Shown: positions 54,717-64,000 of the stretch, piece after piece
Numbering within the stretch: the stretch's first letter is position 1
Layout: every line of letters begins with the position of its first letter
Assembly (NCBI GenBank): GCA_000827265.1
Contig: KN834752.1
Coordinates: forward strand, 496,001-560,000
DNA from: Collybiopsis luxurians FD-317 M1
Taxonomy: Eukaryota > Basidiomycota > Agaricomycetes > Agaricales > Omphalotaceae
Length of the DNA: 64,000 nt
Reading direction: 5' to 3'
The notes under the pieces: model-generated
What the model saw: the letters and a program-made list of their open reading frames with translations, nothing else
Databases searched by the model: none
What the model was told of the DNA's origin: nothing
Made by a program: the position numbers and the translations under genes

Positions 54717-57058
54717 ATGCTGACTGACACTGCTATTGCTCTGGTCGTAACTCTCCTTGTAACAGCAACTTCCAGCTTAGGTGCATACGTGTGGCCCGAC
54801 CATCTCTACGACGAGCTAGAGCACCTCCTCGTAGATCAGGAAGGGTTCAACCGTGGCGCGTATTTCAGACGCGCCATTACACCATGCACCAATTATGTGA
54901 ATGGGGATCAGACATTGGGACGGATGACGGCTGCACAATGGTTACGGACGGCTTTTCGTGAGCCCCATTCTCTTCCTCCGTGTAGTCAATCGTCCGTTTA
55001 CTCGGTGGTTATGGTTCGTACACAGATGACTATGCTACAGCCAACATTAGCGACGGCACGGGCGGAACGGATGCTTCAATTGGCTGGGAAACTGAAAGAC
55101 CGGAGAATGTGGGATCTGCTTTTAACGATTCAATGAGCTTTTTTGCTCCGTTTGTGAACCAATATGTTTCTAGTAAGTTCTCTATCATTGCGGTCAAAAT
55201 GAATACTCCCTGACAATCCTTTGAATCTTTGAGTGGCTGACATGATCGCCTTGAGTGTCGTCACTTCTGTCGGGGTATGTTCTTCTCCGAGCATACACAT
55301 ACCTTTTCGTGGAGGGCGCATCGACGCAAGCGAAGGAGGAACTTTTGGCGTTCCGGAACCGGAGACGGATATCGGGACTACTCTGAAGCAGTTTGCGCAA
55401 ACAGGGTTCAACCAGCAGGATGCTATTGTATAAATTTTTGCGCTTGCTTTAGAAATTTGCTAAGATACGTTTTGCAGGGTCTAACGGCGTGCGGCCATAC
55501 TCTTGGGAACGTGCACCATGGTGGGTTTCCTCAAGTCGGTGAGCATCCGTATTCGCTGCATACTAAAGTTTTCTCCCTGATTGCAACCTTTTTTTCGGTT
55601 CAGTCGGACCAGAAGCTGTAACACCTAACAATACTGGCGGAGGTGTTCATTTCGATTCCACGGTCGATGTTTTCGACGTTCTCGTGTATGTGTCTGTTCT
55701 ATGCTCGCCCATTATTATTCACGTAGTATTTTCTCCTTCACAGTGTCAATGAATATTTGGAAGGTATTGGACAACGAGGAGGTACAATCCGCAATTACTT
55801 CGGATGTATAACACTCACTTACGAGCCGTGGCTCTTTTGCAGGTCCCTTGGTGACTACTGACAACGTCACCGTTCGTTCTGACCTTCGCATCTATGCATC
55901 GGATAGCAATGCGACTATGAGAGAGTAGGTCAATTATAGACACCCGTGATACCAGACTAATGCATTTGCTTTTACCTCGTTTCCTGAGCAGGTTATCAAC
56001 TTCACCAGACCACTTTATCTCCAGATGCGTCGCTCTATTCTCTCGAATGCTCGACACCGTACCTAGCACGACCACTCTGTCGGACGTCATCACACCGTTA
56101 GAGGTCAAACCTGTGAATGTTACTTTGGACCTCGTAGACGATGAAGATGGAGTCCGAATCATATTTGCTGGTTATATCCGGGTAAGATGCCAGCCCTCTA
56201 TCTGGCCTCCTGCTGTGCCTGGTTGACAAGCGAACAGCTTCTTTCTACCAGTTTTACGGAAAACGCCAATGTATCGTGAGTTGCTGGCCTTTCAATCATT
56301 GCAGGAATGCTCAACGCGAGTTAATCTTGTTAGTCTCTCTTGGCTCGCTCGAGACGGACACTCTGCCCCTGCGTTTGTTGCCACGGCTGTGTACATACCA
56401 TCCGAGCAGGAGGGTACTGGAATGTTCGGTGACACGTTCTTTCACGCTTTCAACACTACTGTCGACCCATCTCAGGGGATCTCCGCTTTTTCAATCATCA
56501 TTGAGGACCTAGACGATTACGGAGTGTCAAAAACGACGACTTTTAACAACATCGGCCATAGTTATGCCATTGAGGATCGCGCGTTTGTGATGAATACTGC
56601 AAGTTCCGTGGATGAGGATGGAGTAACGAAGGTCACTGCTGCGGTAAGATGCATCACTCGTTCTCACAGGAATCATGAAAAAGTAATACGGATTAAAAGA
56701 TCCTTACATCTTCGACGACAGCGGTTCGTAATGTTTCAGCGGTATTATCGTACCCAGCACCTCAGATAGGTATAACATTTCTATATGATTATCCCACATG
56801 ATTCTGACTTGCATTGCTAACTATCCAGGAACGCAGAGTCCTAAAATCTCCACACAGCCGTCGACGTTACAGCTAAGCACTTCCAGCAATGTCTCAGCCG
56901 GTTTGGGCTACGCTACGTACACCTCCGTGACCCAGCTGCCATTAACTGGCTCAAATACGTATCAACTCACAGTTGATCTTAGCGCCTTTTTCGAAAACGA
57001 TCATGAAGGGGATATTGAGCTGGTGGTGGATACGTTCCGCAGACTCAAAATCCAGTAA
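54717..57058 (+). CDS. Secreted heme peroxidase, plant/fungal peroxidase superfamily
   Basis: The product is an extracellular heme peroxidase that should oxidise substrates with hydrogen peroxide. Twelve exons join in phase: 54717-54957, 55026-55172, 55234-55427, 55478-55538, 55604-55685, 55744-55763, 55843-55924, 55992-56181, 56238-56270, 56305-56643, 56700-56769 and 56829-57058, giving about 562 residues. A signal peptide (IALVVTLLVTATSSLGAY) comes first. The distal heme pocket appears only after splicing as WLRTAFHDYATANI, and the proximal pocket as LTACGHTLGNVHHGG; FRGGRIDASEGGTFGVPEPE is a further family block. The peroxidase domain ends near residue 320; about 240 additional residues with beta-type character (LVDDEDGVRIIFAGYIR, LPLTGSNTYQLTVDLS) form a C-terminal extension not present in lignin or manganese peroxidases. 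It resembles a poorly studied basidiomycete peroxidase group; substrate unknown. Confidence 0.85.
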
Positions 57059-57152
57059 AGAGTACATTATAGTTAATTCTTTGTGTTTACTGTTATGTTA
57101 TGTCTATTCTACTATGGGCATATTATGCCGGTGCTAGGTTATATACTTCTGT

Positions 57153-58320
57153 CTACATGGTGGATACGTCAATTACGAACCTGAACTTGACTTGCGACTT
57201 CAACACTCTTTCATACGCCTCATTAATGTACGATGCTGGAATGATTTCGATTTCTGGGAAAATTTGCTTCTCTCCGCAAAGATCTAGCATCTTTTGCGTC
57301 TCTGAAATGCCACCAATCATCGATCCGCTGAAGGAAATACGAGGCATGACGCTCCATGGTGATATCTCCAGCGCATGGGGTGGTAAACCGACTTCAACAA
57401 AAGACCCTCCCATCTTGATGGTTGAGAAGTAAAGCTCAAGAGGGATCTTGGCAGTGACGGTGTTTATGATGATGTCGAACTTGCGTTTTAGCTCGTCAAA
57501 GACCTTGGCGTCGCTCGTTGCAACGTATTCGTCTGCCCCGAGTCGTAATCCGAGCTCTTTCTTGCTGTCCGTTTGGGAAAAGACGGTTACGTCAGATCCT
57601 AAAGCTCTAGATATTATCGAAGATTGGTCACTTCCATATTCGAAGCAAGAGTCTTTGAAAACTTACTTTGCGAGCTTGACACCCATATGTCCTAGGCCAC
57701 CGAATCCAATGATCCCAACCTTTTTTCCTGGCCCAGCGTTCTTATGATTCAAGGGCGAGTACATTGTGATACCTGCGCAAAGCAACGGAGCTGCTTTATC
57801 CAATGGGACTGAGTCTGGTATCCTCAGCACGAACGCTTGATCCACTACGATATACTGCGAGTATCCACCCTGGGTGACGGTTCCGTCTTTTGGATCTTTC
57901 GAATTATAGGTCCCAGTATGTCCCTTCAAGCAGTACTGCTCCTCGTCTTCCTTACAGCTTTCGCAATCCCTGCAAGAGTTTACCTTGAAGGTTGGAGAGG
58001 AACCAAGGTCAGAAAACTATGTGGGACGTTGATTTGCCTCGAGACCTTACCATACATCCTACTCCGACGCGGTCTCCGACTTTATACTTGGTTACATTCT
58101 TTCCGACGGCGCTGACAACTCCTGCGATTTCATGGCCAGACACGAGAGGATAGTCAATGCTGCGCCATTCGCCGCGAACGGTGTGGATATCGGAGTGGCA
58201 GATGCCTGCGAATTTGATGTCGATGGCGACGTCGTCATCGTCTGGAGCCCGACGTGTGATGGTTATGGGTTCAGTTTTTTCGGGGGAAGTGGCACCCCAG
58301 GCTTTGACTTCTTTGGACAT
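57153..58320 (-). CDS. Zinc-dependent alcohol dehydrogenase, cinnamyl/aldehyde-reductase type
   Basis: The product is a cytosolic medium-chain dehydrogenase that reduces aldehydes with NADPH, related to yeast Adh6/Adh7 and plant cinnamyl-alcohol dehydrogenases. Three exons, 58051-58320, 57667-57983 and 57153-57606, join in phase to give 346 residues. Catalytic-zinc ligands are in [14 protein letters not shown] and SGHEIAGVV; structural-zinc cysteines are in [15 protein letters not shown]; the cofactor-binding loop is [14 protein letters not shown]. The substrate-side block [17 protein letters not shown] is typical. All expected cysteines and histidines are present, so the enzyme should be active. 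It converges on the heme peroxidase with 94 bp between stops. Pairing with an extracellular peroxidase might suit handling of aromatic aldehydes, but that is inference. The start is the first ATG, ten codons before the TITRRAP strand. Confidence 0.92.
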
Positions 58321-58979
58321 CTACGCGGACATGAGAGGGGTTGAATGGAAAGGCGAGAAGGTGCTTACTGTGGGCAAGAAGGCAGGTAATAGAAATTGAC
58401 GAGGTGTGTTGTGTTGCTTATATATGGTTATTGGCTCCCCTATCGTTTAGTCCGATTGTTCACCCGTTGTGCATGCGCATCGGAGCGAATTCGGAGTGGA
58501 GACAAGTCTTAGGTAGATAGATGAGCCCTAGTCGCTCAAAAGCGGCCATTCTCCAGCCCTGACCCGGAAGAGAGGATGCGCGGATGTGTAAGGAATTGCT
58601 GGGATTACTTACTCATCCACCACGCACAGTCTAAGATAGATAGCTATATAGATGATCCGCTTCTGCTCTTCTCCACAGCCTGACGGAAGGTGCGCGGACG
58701 TGTAAGTAATCCTGCTTAGATGTTAGACAAATACTGTTATCAGGCACTTAATTAGAGTCTCCGGGAAGTAAGAAAACTTCTGGAAACTGCGCCAGGGAGT
58801 TTGAAGGATGCCCAGGACTTGCTTCTGGCTCGATAAGATCAAGATAAGATAGCTATTTGGCGCCCGCGGGCGCTTACAACTGTGCTTCAATCTATACCTA
58901 TTCATTTCCAGCACCTGATATTCGACATCTCTTATTCTTGATGCGAACATTCTGAACGACTCATATCCTATATACGTTC
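58321..58979. other. divergent intergenic region, no gene supported
   Basis: This 659 bp region separates the alcohol dehydrogenase (-) from the RWDD2-like gene (+). It contains an imperfect repeat: AGATAGATAGC or AGATAGATAG with TGCGCGGA/GTGTAAG phrases near 58510-58620 and again near 58632-58705. No coding frame was supported. Confidence 0.4.
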
Positions 58980-59898
58980 ATGGAACATTTGTTGGAAGAA
59001 CTCCAACTCATCAGCTGCTCCCTTCTTCCAGGGGAATTTCTTACTTTTCTCGAGCAATGTGAAGGTTGGAAAGACGCGCTTCAAACCTACGGTGATTCAG
59101 GATTTCATGCCAGTTGGGCAGCCGACCTCCCTCCGCCGAGCTTTCAGATTGGCATCGAGGATCACAATCTTTGGTTCGAAGCCGCTTTATCGTCGTCGGC
59201 GGGACCAAGGACTCAAACAGAAAACTCCATGAACATTTCGGTGAAAGGGGAAGATATATCCAGATCTCAGCACCAGAAATGGCAGGATATTGTAAAAAGT
59301 AAGCTCGAAGAAATTGGAGACTCGGAGTAGGTTGATTATTTTTACGCACCCGAGCATTCTTCCTCATAAGGGATTGTTTCCCTGAAGGTTTCCGATGTAT
59401 CAGCTGCTTTCTCTCTACCTCCTGCCAATGCTGCATGAAGAGGCTGATTCCCGCAAAGCTAAAGCTTCAGAGGCTGTCTCTTCAGAATTGATATCAGACT
59501 CAAAATCTGTTTCTTCTTCTGATGCTCTACACCATGCGCTCTTCACTTCTCATCACCTTGTTTCGCCAACCAAACGACGAAATCTGCAACAGTGGTCCTC
59601 GTCACTGTTCATCTCTGGTTTTGCAAAAGTTGGTTATCCAGGAGTGATATATGCAGAAGGCATGCGACAAAATGTCGAAGAGTTTGTTGATAATGTGAAG
59701 GCCATGCAGTGGCTTGCGTTGAAACTACGGTTTATGGAGCCTGTTCCTGAGGATCAAGGATCAGGTTATGGCAGCTCTAAGGAACGATGGAAAGAATATC
59801 AGAAAGTTGGAGAAGTGACAGAAGAGATGCGGAAGATTGGGAGGGAGAAGTATGTAGTAGAGATGGGGATTGGCAGTGCAGGGACGTTGAAAGGGTAG
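58980..59898 (+). CDS. RWDD2-like protein (DUF1115)
   Basis: The product is a small soluble protein of the RWDD2 group, which carry an N-terminal RWD fold and a C-terminal DUF1115 domain; the biochemical role is not established. Two exons, 58980-59326 and 59388-59898, join in phase (ga+g) to give 285 residues. The N-terminal half contains HLLEELQLISCSLLPGEFLT and a weak RWD-like core around FQIGIEDHNLW, continued by FPMYQLLSLYLLPMLHEEA. The C-terminal DUF1115 part is more convincing: SPTKRRNLQQWSSSLFISGF, KVGYPGVIYAEGMRQNVEEF and VKAMQWLALKLRFMEP. The final segment is rich in Lys/Glu and probably forms a helix. The start is the first ATG of the frame. It is followed closely by the SGNH-like gene (84 bp from stop to ATG). 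Confidence 0.75.
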
Positions 59899-59982
59899 AC
59901 TGGAGTAATTTAGACTGAATATTTCGCGCGTCCGTGAGATCACGTTACCTAATATTCCAGCTCATTGACCTCCTCTCCGTCA

Positions 59983-61862
59983 ATGCACCGACGGCCCAAG
60001 TCTCAAGCCCGTATCTCTGTTCCTTCACCTACCAGAATGGGCTCCGACAATGAGAAATCCTCGCGTCTTCACCAGCGCTCATTCGGCGTAACCAATCGAA
60101 TATGGGTTATCGTCGGTGTCGTTCTCTGTATCTTTGGCTTAACACGCTATATTCTCCCTTCAACACACAGTTCACTGTCAAATCGAAACCCATACTCAAA
60201 TTCCAACTTGAAGGCAAAGAACTATTTAAATACAACAGAACCTCAAATAAACCCTTTCGAGTTTTGTCCAGCTTACGGACCCGGGGATGCAATTGGGGCG
60301 AAATACGGTGCTTTAGTGCTCTCGCAGAGCCGTATGCACCTTGGAAGCGGTGCCAGGATTCAGAGAGTGTTGAGCAGAGCTTTAGCTGGACAACCTGTTA
60401 CCATAAGTATTCTAGGAGGTTCAGGTGAGCAGCGTCTACATTTTTTTTTTCTTTTCTAATCCAGATAAAAAAGTATCTGCATGTCATGGCGCTGGAGACG
60501 ATCCAATCTCTCCCAAATGCTATCCTTCAAAGTTTTTCCAGTGGTGGAACAGCGTTTTCCCTCACCCTGCCTCCGAACTCACAAATGGAGCCGTTCGCCG
60601 TACATCTTCTGCCTACTTTGCGTACTGCAGTACGCATCACGTCCCTGATATTACAGACTTGGTTATCGTCGAACTAGACGTAGATGACACGCCGTAAGCC
60701 TTTTTTTGAATCAGGTGTTCTCCTTCTCATTCAATCTAGCGATCCTGAAACGACGGAACATTTCGAAACTCTCGTCCGGTCGCTGCTAATTCGTCCAGAC
60801 GCTCCGGCTGTCCTCTTACTAGGCCACTTTTCCCCCCAGGTACACCAAGTATATGGTTTCGCTGGTCCTGACCATTGGCACAATGTCGTGGCACAATTCT
60901 ATGACGTTCCTCACGTTTCTGTAAAATCCGCCCTATTCTCAGACTACATGAACGACCCTTCTTCCATTCGCAAATACTACGTTGATCCAATCCTAGCCAA
61001 TCCCACCGGCCATGACTTAATTGCAGACATCCTCATTGCGTATTTCCAGTTCCAAATATGCCAAGCTTGGGCCGTCGTTACCGGCAACTCTTATGATACT
61101 GTACCACACAGACATGCAGAGCCTGCAGTGGCCGGGGATAACGCCCACGGTCTTTTCGGAGGTATGGGTCAGCGCAAAGGAGTTGTTCCAGAGCCAGGAA
61201 CGGAGAAAGACAGGGAGGATGTTGATGCGGACGGGAACAGAATCAAAATCGAGCTGCCTGATACCTCAAAAGCGTATATCCCGCCTTTGCACGTCCCTCC
61301 TGGCCGTATGAACACGAAACCAAACGATGCACGTCCGTATGAGGAGATTGCGCCATACTGTGTCAGTGCAAACGATCTAGTCAACCCTCTTCCGCTTTCG
61401 CTCTTTTCTGGGACCGGATGGTACTCGTATCACCCCACGGGTGCTGCCGCGGTTGGTGGAGCTGCTCTCGAAACCAAAGCGCATTATTGGTACTCGTCTC
61501 TTCCTACAAGTCGAATCCGAATTCCCATCGTTGCTGGGGCCGGCGACATTGGTGTCTATTATATTGTGGAACCTATCAAGGAGGTTGGAGAAGGTAGCAG
61601 TGTCCAGTGCTGGGTGGACGATAACTATGCTGGCGCGAAAATCATTGAAAACGCTGGAGATGTCACTGAATCCCAACCAAGGTACGTTCAGATATGCCCT
61701 GCTTGGGCCTAACTCACGCCAATATCTTTTGTCCAATGAACTAGGCTGGCTATGATCGACCACTTCGTCTCTCGTGGAAATCATTTTGTGGAATGCCAAC
61801 TGATGGGTGAAGAGGGTCAGGGCGTACCCATATTCAAGATCATCGGCATATTCTCTTCATAA
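59983..61862 (+). CDS. Type II membrane protein with SGNH-hydrolase-like domain
   Basis: This belongs to a basidiomycete family often annotated as capsule-associated; I take the catalytic fold to be SGNH-like. Four exons, 59983-60424, 60474-60693, 60740-61681 and 61745-61862, join in phase to give 573 residues. A single helix near the N-terminus (RIWVIVGVVLCIFGLTRYIL, residues 38-57) suggests a type II Golgi or plasma-membrane protein. The hydrolase block I reads ISILGGSVSACHGAGDDP, with the candidate nucleophile serine in GGS, spliced across exons 1 and 2. DLVIVELDVDD and DHWHNVVAQFYDVPHVS correspond to the later blocks; a DPTGH-like ANPTGHDLIAD may supply the catalytic histidine. The C-terminal 150 residues form a beta-rich domain (FVECQLMGEEGQGVPIFKI). 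A role in modifying surface glycans is inferred. The window's GT69 enzyme is of similar context. Confidence 0.78.
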
Positions 61863-62221
61863 ATGCCTGTTGCTTGTTCTACCACCAGAGCAAGCTGGCC
61901 CGACTCATCTTCCCGAGTTCATCTATCTAATAACATTATTATCGTCTACGAGCGTCAGAAGCTGAACTTGCAATGGGTGTTTGATTGGAGAGGGGGGGTG
62001 AAAAAAAGGCCATTCTCCGTGAACGGTGCGCGTAGTGCGAGTAGCGCAGGGAGGTGCACGCCGCTGTAGGCTTATAATGAATCATCGGGTTTACATACGA
62101 CGACGATGGATAGACTATGGTTTGGGTATTACTCTTATAATAACCTGTATTTTACGCTCTTTTGGTATGCAAAAGTTAAGCGGCCCGCTGCTAGCCGTTC
62201 CCTTGTAAATCGACCACCACC
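61863..62221. other. intergenic region, no gene supported
   Basis: 359 bp between the SGNH-like gene and the WW-domain gene, both on the plus strand. No coding frame with recognisable content was seen. Confidence 0.4.
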
Positions 62222-63076
62222 ATGTCTTCGGGGTCGCCTTCTACCTCAACATCACCAAGTCCTCAGCCTTCGAGTGAACCCAAAGCAGAAGGGAAAATAG
62301 AAGGGACTGTCAGAGATATTTCTTCTCCATTATCTAGTAAAGACAATGAAGAAAATATCCATTCCAGAGAGCCTTCAGAAAAGGACGACCCAAGTTCAGA
62401 GCCTGCGTCTTCCACCCCAGCTCCAGATGTTTCATCTACCCCATGGCAGGCTATTTACTCACCCCAGTACAACGCCTACTATTTCTTCAATTCAGTAACT
62501 AATGAGACAACCTGGGAGAACCCCCTGGCTACACCTTCCGATTCAGCAAATCCGGTAAATTCAGCATCTTCATCGTCTGAAACGGCACCTTCTGCAGAGG
62601 AAAGCTCGTCCAGTGCAGCACCAACGTCTTCGTATAATGTCTTACAGGCTGCTGCCATCGCTCAAGGCATCGACCCGTCACTGGCCTATCTGGATCCTTC
62701 TCTAGCTGGGTCTGTTCCGGGGTCAAGTTCCGGTTCCTACGGCGCTACAGCGAAGTTTAATGCTCGCACTGGCCAGTTTACTCGTGCCGATGCCCGGGAT
62801 CCAACTCATTTGTCCGAGTTTGAAAGGGCAAAGAGGATGAGCGAGTTTTATTTTGACGTTAACGCATGGGAAAAGCAGAGGGATCAGGAGCAGGCGGAAG
62901 AAGCGGCGGGGGGGAATGAAAAGAAGAGAAAGAGGCCCTCTAAGAAGGATTTGGTTTGTGTTTCTTTATGCAATCGGACGGCATCTTCGTTGGCTAATGA
63001 TTGTTTTGCATAGGAACGGTTCAAGGAGCAGAAAAAGCAAAAGAAGATTGCAAAGACTGCATGGCTTAGGACCTAA
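62222..63076 (+). CDS. WW-domain protein, probable mRNA-processing factor
   Basis: Two exons, 62222-62953 and 63014-63076, join in phase to give 264 residues. One WW domain is clear at about residues 75-100: PWQAIYSPQYNAYYFFN followed by TNETTWENP, with both signature aromatic positions. Such domains bind proline-rich partners. The flanks are Ser/Pro/Glu-rich and disordered. The second half contains YNVLQAAAIAQGIDPSLAYL, repeated DPSLA units, and FNARTGQFTRADARDPTHLS plus a charged helix FERAKRMSEFYFDVNAWEKQ. The C-terminus is very basic (GNEKKRKRPSKKDLERFKEQ) and ends LRT, likely a nuclear-localisation region. This layout resembles fungal WW proteins linked to splicing, but the link is inferred. 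The start is the first ATG in frame. Confidence 0.82.
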
Positions 63077-63327
63077 TTATGTCCCAATATATAAACTTGT
63101 ATTTGTTTAGCCCTAGAATCCTATCCGCTGCCATATTCGTTTTCCATTGTAATCGTTCCTTCTCTATGATGCTTTTATGATGGAGGCTTACAAGGTGTTC
63201 AACTGCAATGTGTACGATAGCAAGTTGAGGTGAGCATTTTATTGCCGTCTATGTATGTTATCCCTGTCAACATTTCTAAACTAAACGCAATTCCACAACA
63301 AGCTGCATCAAGCCAGCATCCTTGCGA

Positions 63328-64000
63328 ATGGATCATCCCTCCGCCGATGTTTCCATACCGACACCCACAGTAATATCGCAAATGCGTCATGGATATATTC
63401 AGGTAAGAATTGATCAATATCACACCACACTGGATGTGTTAGGCCAATGAGGTTTCTCAAATTATCTTTCAGGTACCTTCCGTTCGTATGCCGTCGGAAA
63501 CTCGACTTGTTCTTCAGAGGCCAAAGCAGATTATACGACTTGCAAATGTGCCTAGTCTCTGTTCTTAGCCAGGAACCGAAGGTAACGGTGTCTATCATTG
63601 TATCATCTTCGCCAGGGTTGGTCTTATACATACCGTACATATTTGCTCCACTCCGCCAGCCGCGCGCTGGAAGCTCCACCTTCGGTGTCAATTCAGAATC
63701 ATCATATCCTTTCAGCAGACATGCGGAGCCGCTCCATTGAAGACGACATTCAAACCCTTCTCACACTAGTCCTTTCTTGTTTTTATCTCTCATGTCGAGT
63801 TCTGCGCGGTAATTTATGAGCAGGCGAGTGATTGTTCTGCTCTTGGTTTTCTTCCCTAATTCCGTTTTTTTTTTTTCTTGCCTTTTGTTAGTGGTCAAAC
63901 TAATAACGCGACTGATTCAACCTCGAGCCCTGTGACTGACTTATCTTCCTTCAACTCGGAAACTGGTACGTCCTCGCCCACTCGTTGTAGTAAACACTAC
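63328..64000 (+). CDS. partial gene running off the right edge, unidentified
   Basis: A plausible but unproven gene starts with MDHPSADVSIPTPTVISQ at 63328 and has a good donor at 63403 (GTAAGA). The second exon (from 63473) reads VPSVRMPSETRLVLQRPKQI. A likely next exon, after an acceptor near 63615, reads TYLLHSASRALEAPPSVSIQ and SRSIEDDIQTLLTL, and further exons near 63893 read NNATDSTSSPVTDLSSFNSE to a donor GTACGT at about 63966. The chain stays open with phase-compatible splices, but no domain was recognised. The 3' end lies outside the window. A frame of 127 codons on the opposite strand overlaps it and may be the shadow, or the reverse. Confidence 0.35.

Noticed and set aside
1..64000. 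Search by eye for tRNA, rRNA, CRISPR and intact transposon genes
   Set aside because: No convincing tRNA T-loop/A-box pair, no regularly spaced repeats, and no reverse transcriptase, integrase or transposase motifs were found. A covariance-model scan would be needed to exclude tRNAs properly.

Overview
The window is a stretch of nuclear DNA from a filamentous basidiomycete, most likely an Agaricomycete. The evidence is genes cut by many short (about 45-70 bp) GT-AG introns, close spacing on both strands, and families typical of mushroom-forming fungi: leucine-rich F-box proteins, a CFEM protein, a GT69 CAP59-like glycosyltransferase, a secreted heme peroxidase and basidiomycete-specific membrane proteins. 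No rRNA, tRNA, CRISPR array, intact transposon or prokaryotic feature was recognised. Gene models were assembled by hand from splice signals, and reading phase was checked across every junction listed.

Layout. 0.4-2.6 kb: RIC8, a G-alpha chaperone/exchange factor (+). 4.3-5.9 kb: F-box protein (+). 6.2-9.4 kb: autophagy kinase ATG1 (-). 9.6-10.8 kb: SFM1-like SPOUT arginine methyltransferase (-). 10.9-14.6 kb: two head-to-head paralogous four-helix membrane proteins. 15.1-16.7 kb: a broken nucleotidyltransferase-like gene (-). 17.0-20.3 kb: an F-box gene (-) and a SANT-domain gene (+) sharing a 90 bp upstream region. 20.7-21.7 kb: PBDC1/YPL225W homologue (+). 21.7-29.5 kb: a gene-poor tract of almost 8 kb. 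29.5-30.7 kb: bZIP factor (+). 32.4-35.1 kb: transaldolase-like protein lacking the catalytic lysine (-). 35.1-37.5 kb: no gene, but a diverged tandem duplication. 37.5-41.6 kb: GPI11/PIG-F (+), PHO13-type phosphatase (-), ERG2 sterol isomerase (+). 43.0-44.8 kb: GT69 glycosyltransferase (-). 44.9-47.1 kb: amidohydrolase (+). 47.2-48.6 kb: 3-ketodihydrosphingosine reductase homologue (-). 49.2-50.8 kb: seven-helix membrane protein (+). 51.0-52.8 kb: CSN1 (+). 53.3-54.0 kb: CFEM protein (+). 54.7-57.1 kb: secreted heme peroxidase (+). 57.2-58.3 kb: zinc alcohol dehydrogenase (-). 59.0-59.9 kb: RWDD2-like (+). 60.0-61.9 kb: SGNH-like membrane protein (+). 62.2-63.1 kb: WW-domain protein (+). From 63.3 kb a partial gene runs off the right edge.

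Functional picture. Most genes are independent housekeeping loci; no biosynthetic cluster is evident. Several act on membranes and the cell surface: GPI11 (GPI anchors), the CFEM protein (a probable GPI cargo), ERG2 (ergosterol), the KDSR homologue (sphingolipids), GT69 and the SGNH-like protein (surface glycans). The most unusual features are two proteins of well-known enzyme families with altered catalytic residues (the transaldolase-like protein and the KDSR homologue), the divergent membrane-protein pair with matching micro-exons, and the pseudogene with two in-frame TGA codons. Nothing seen amounts to a clearly new multi-gene system.
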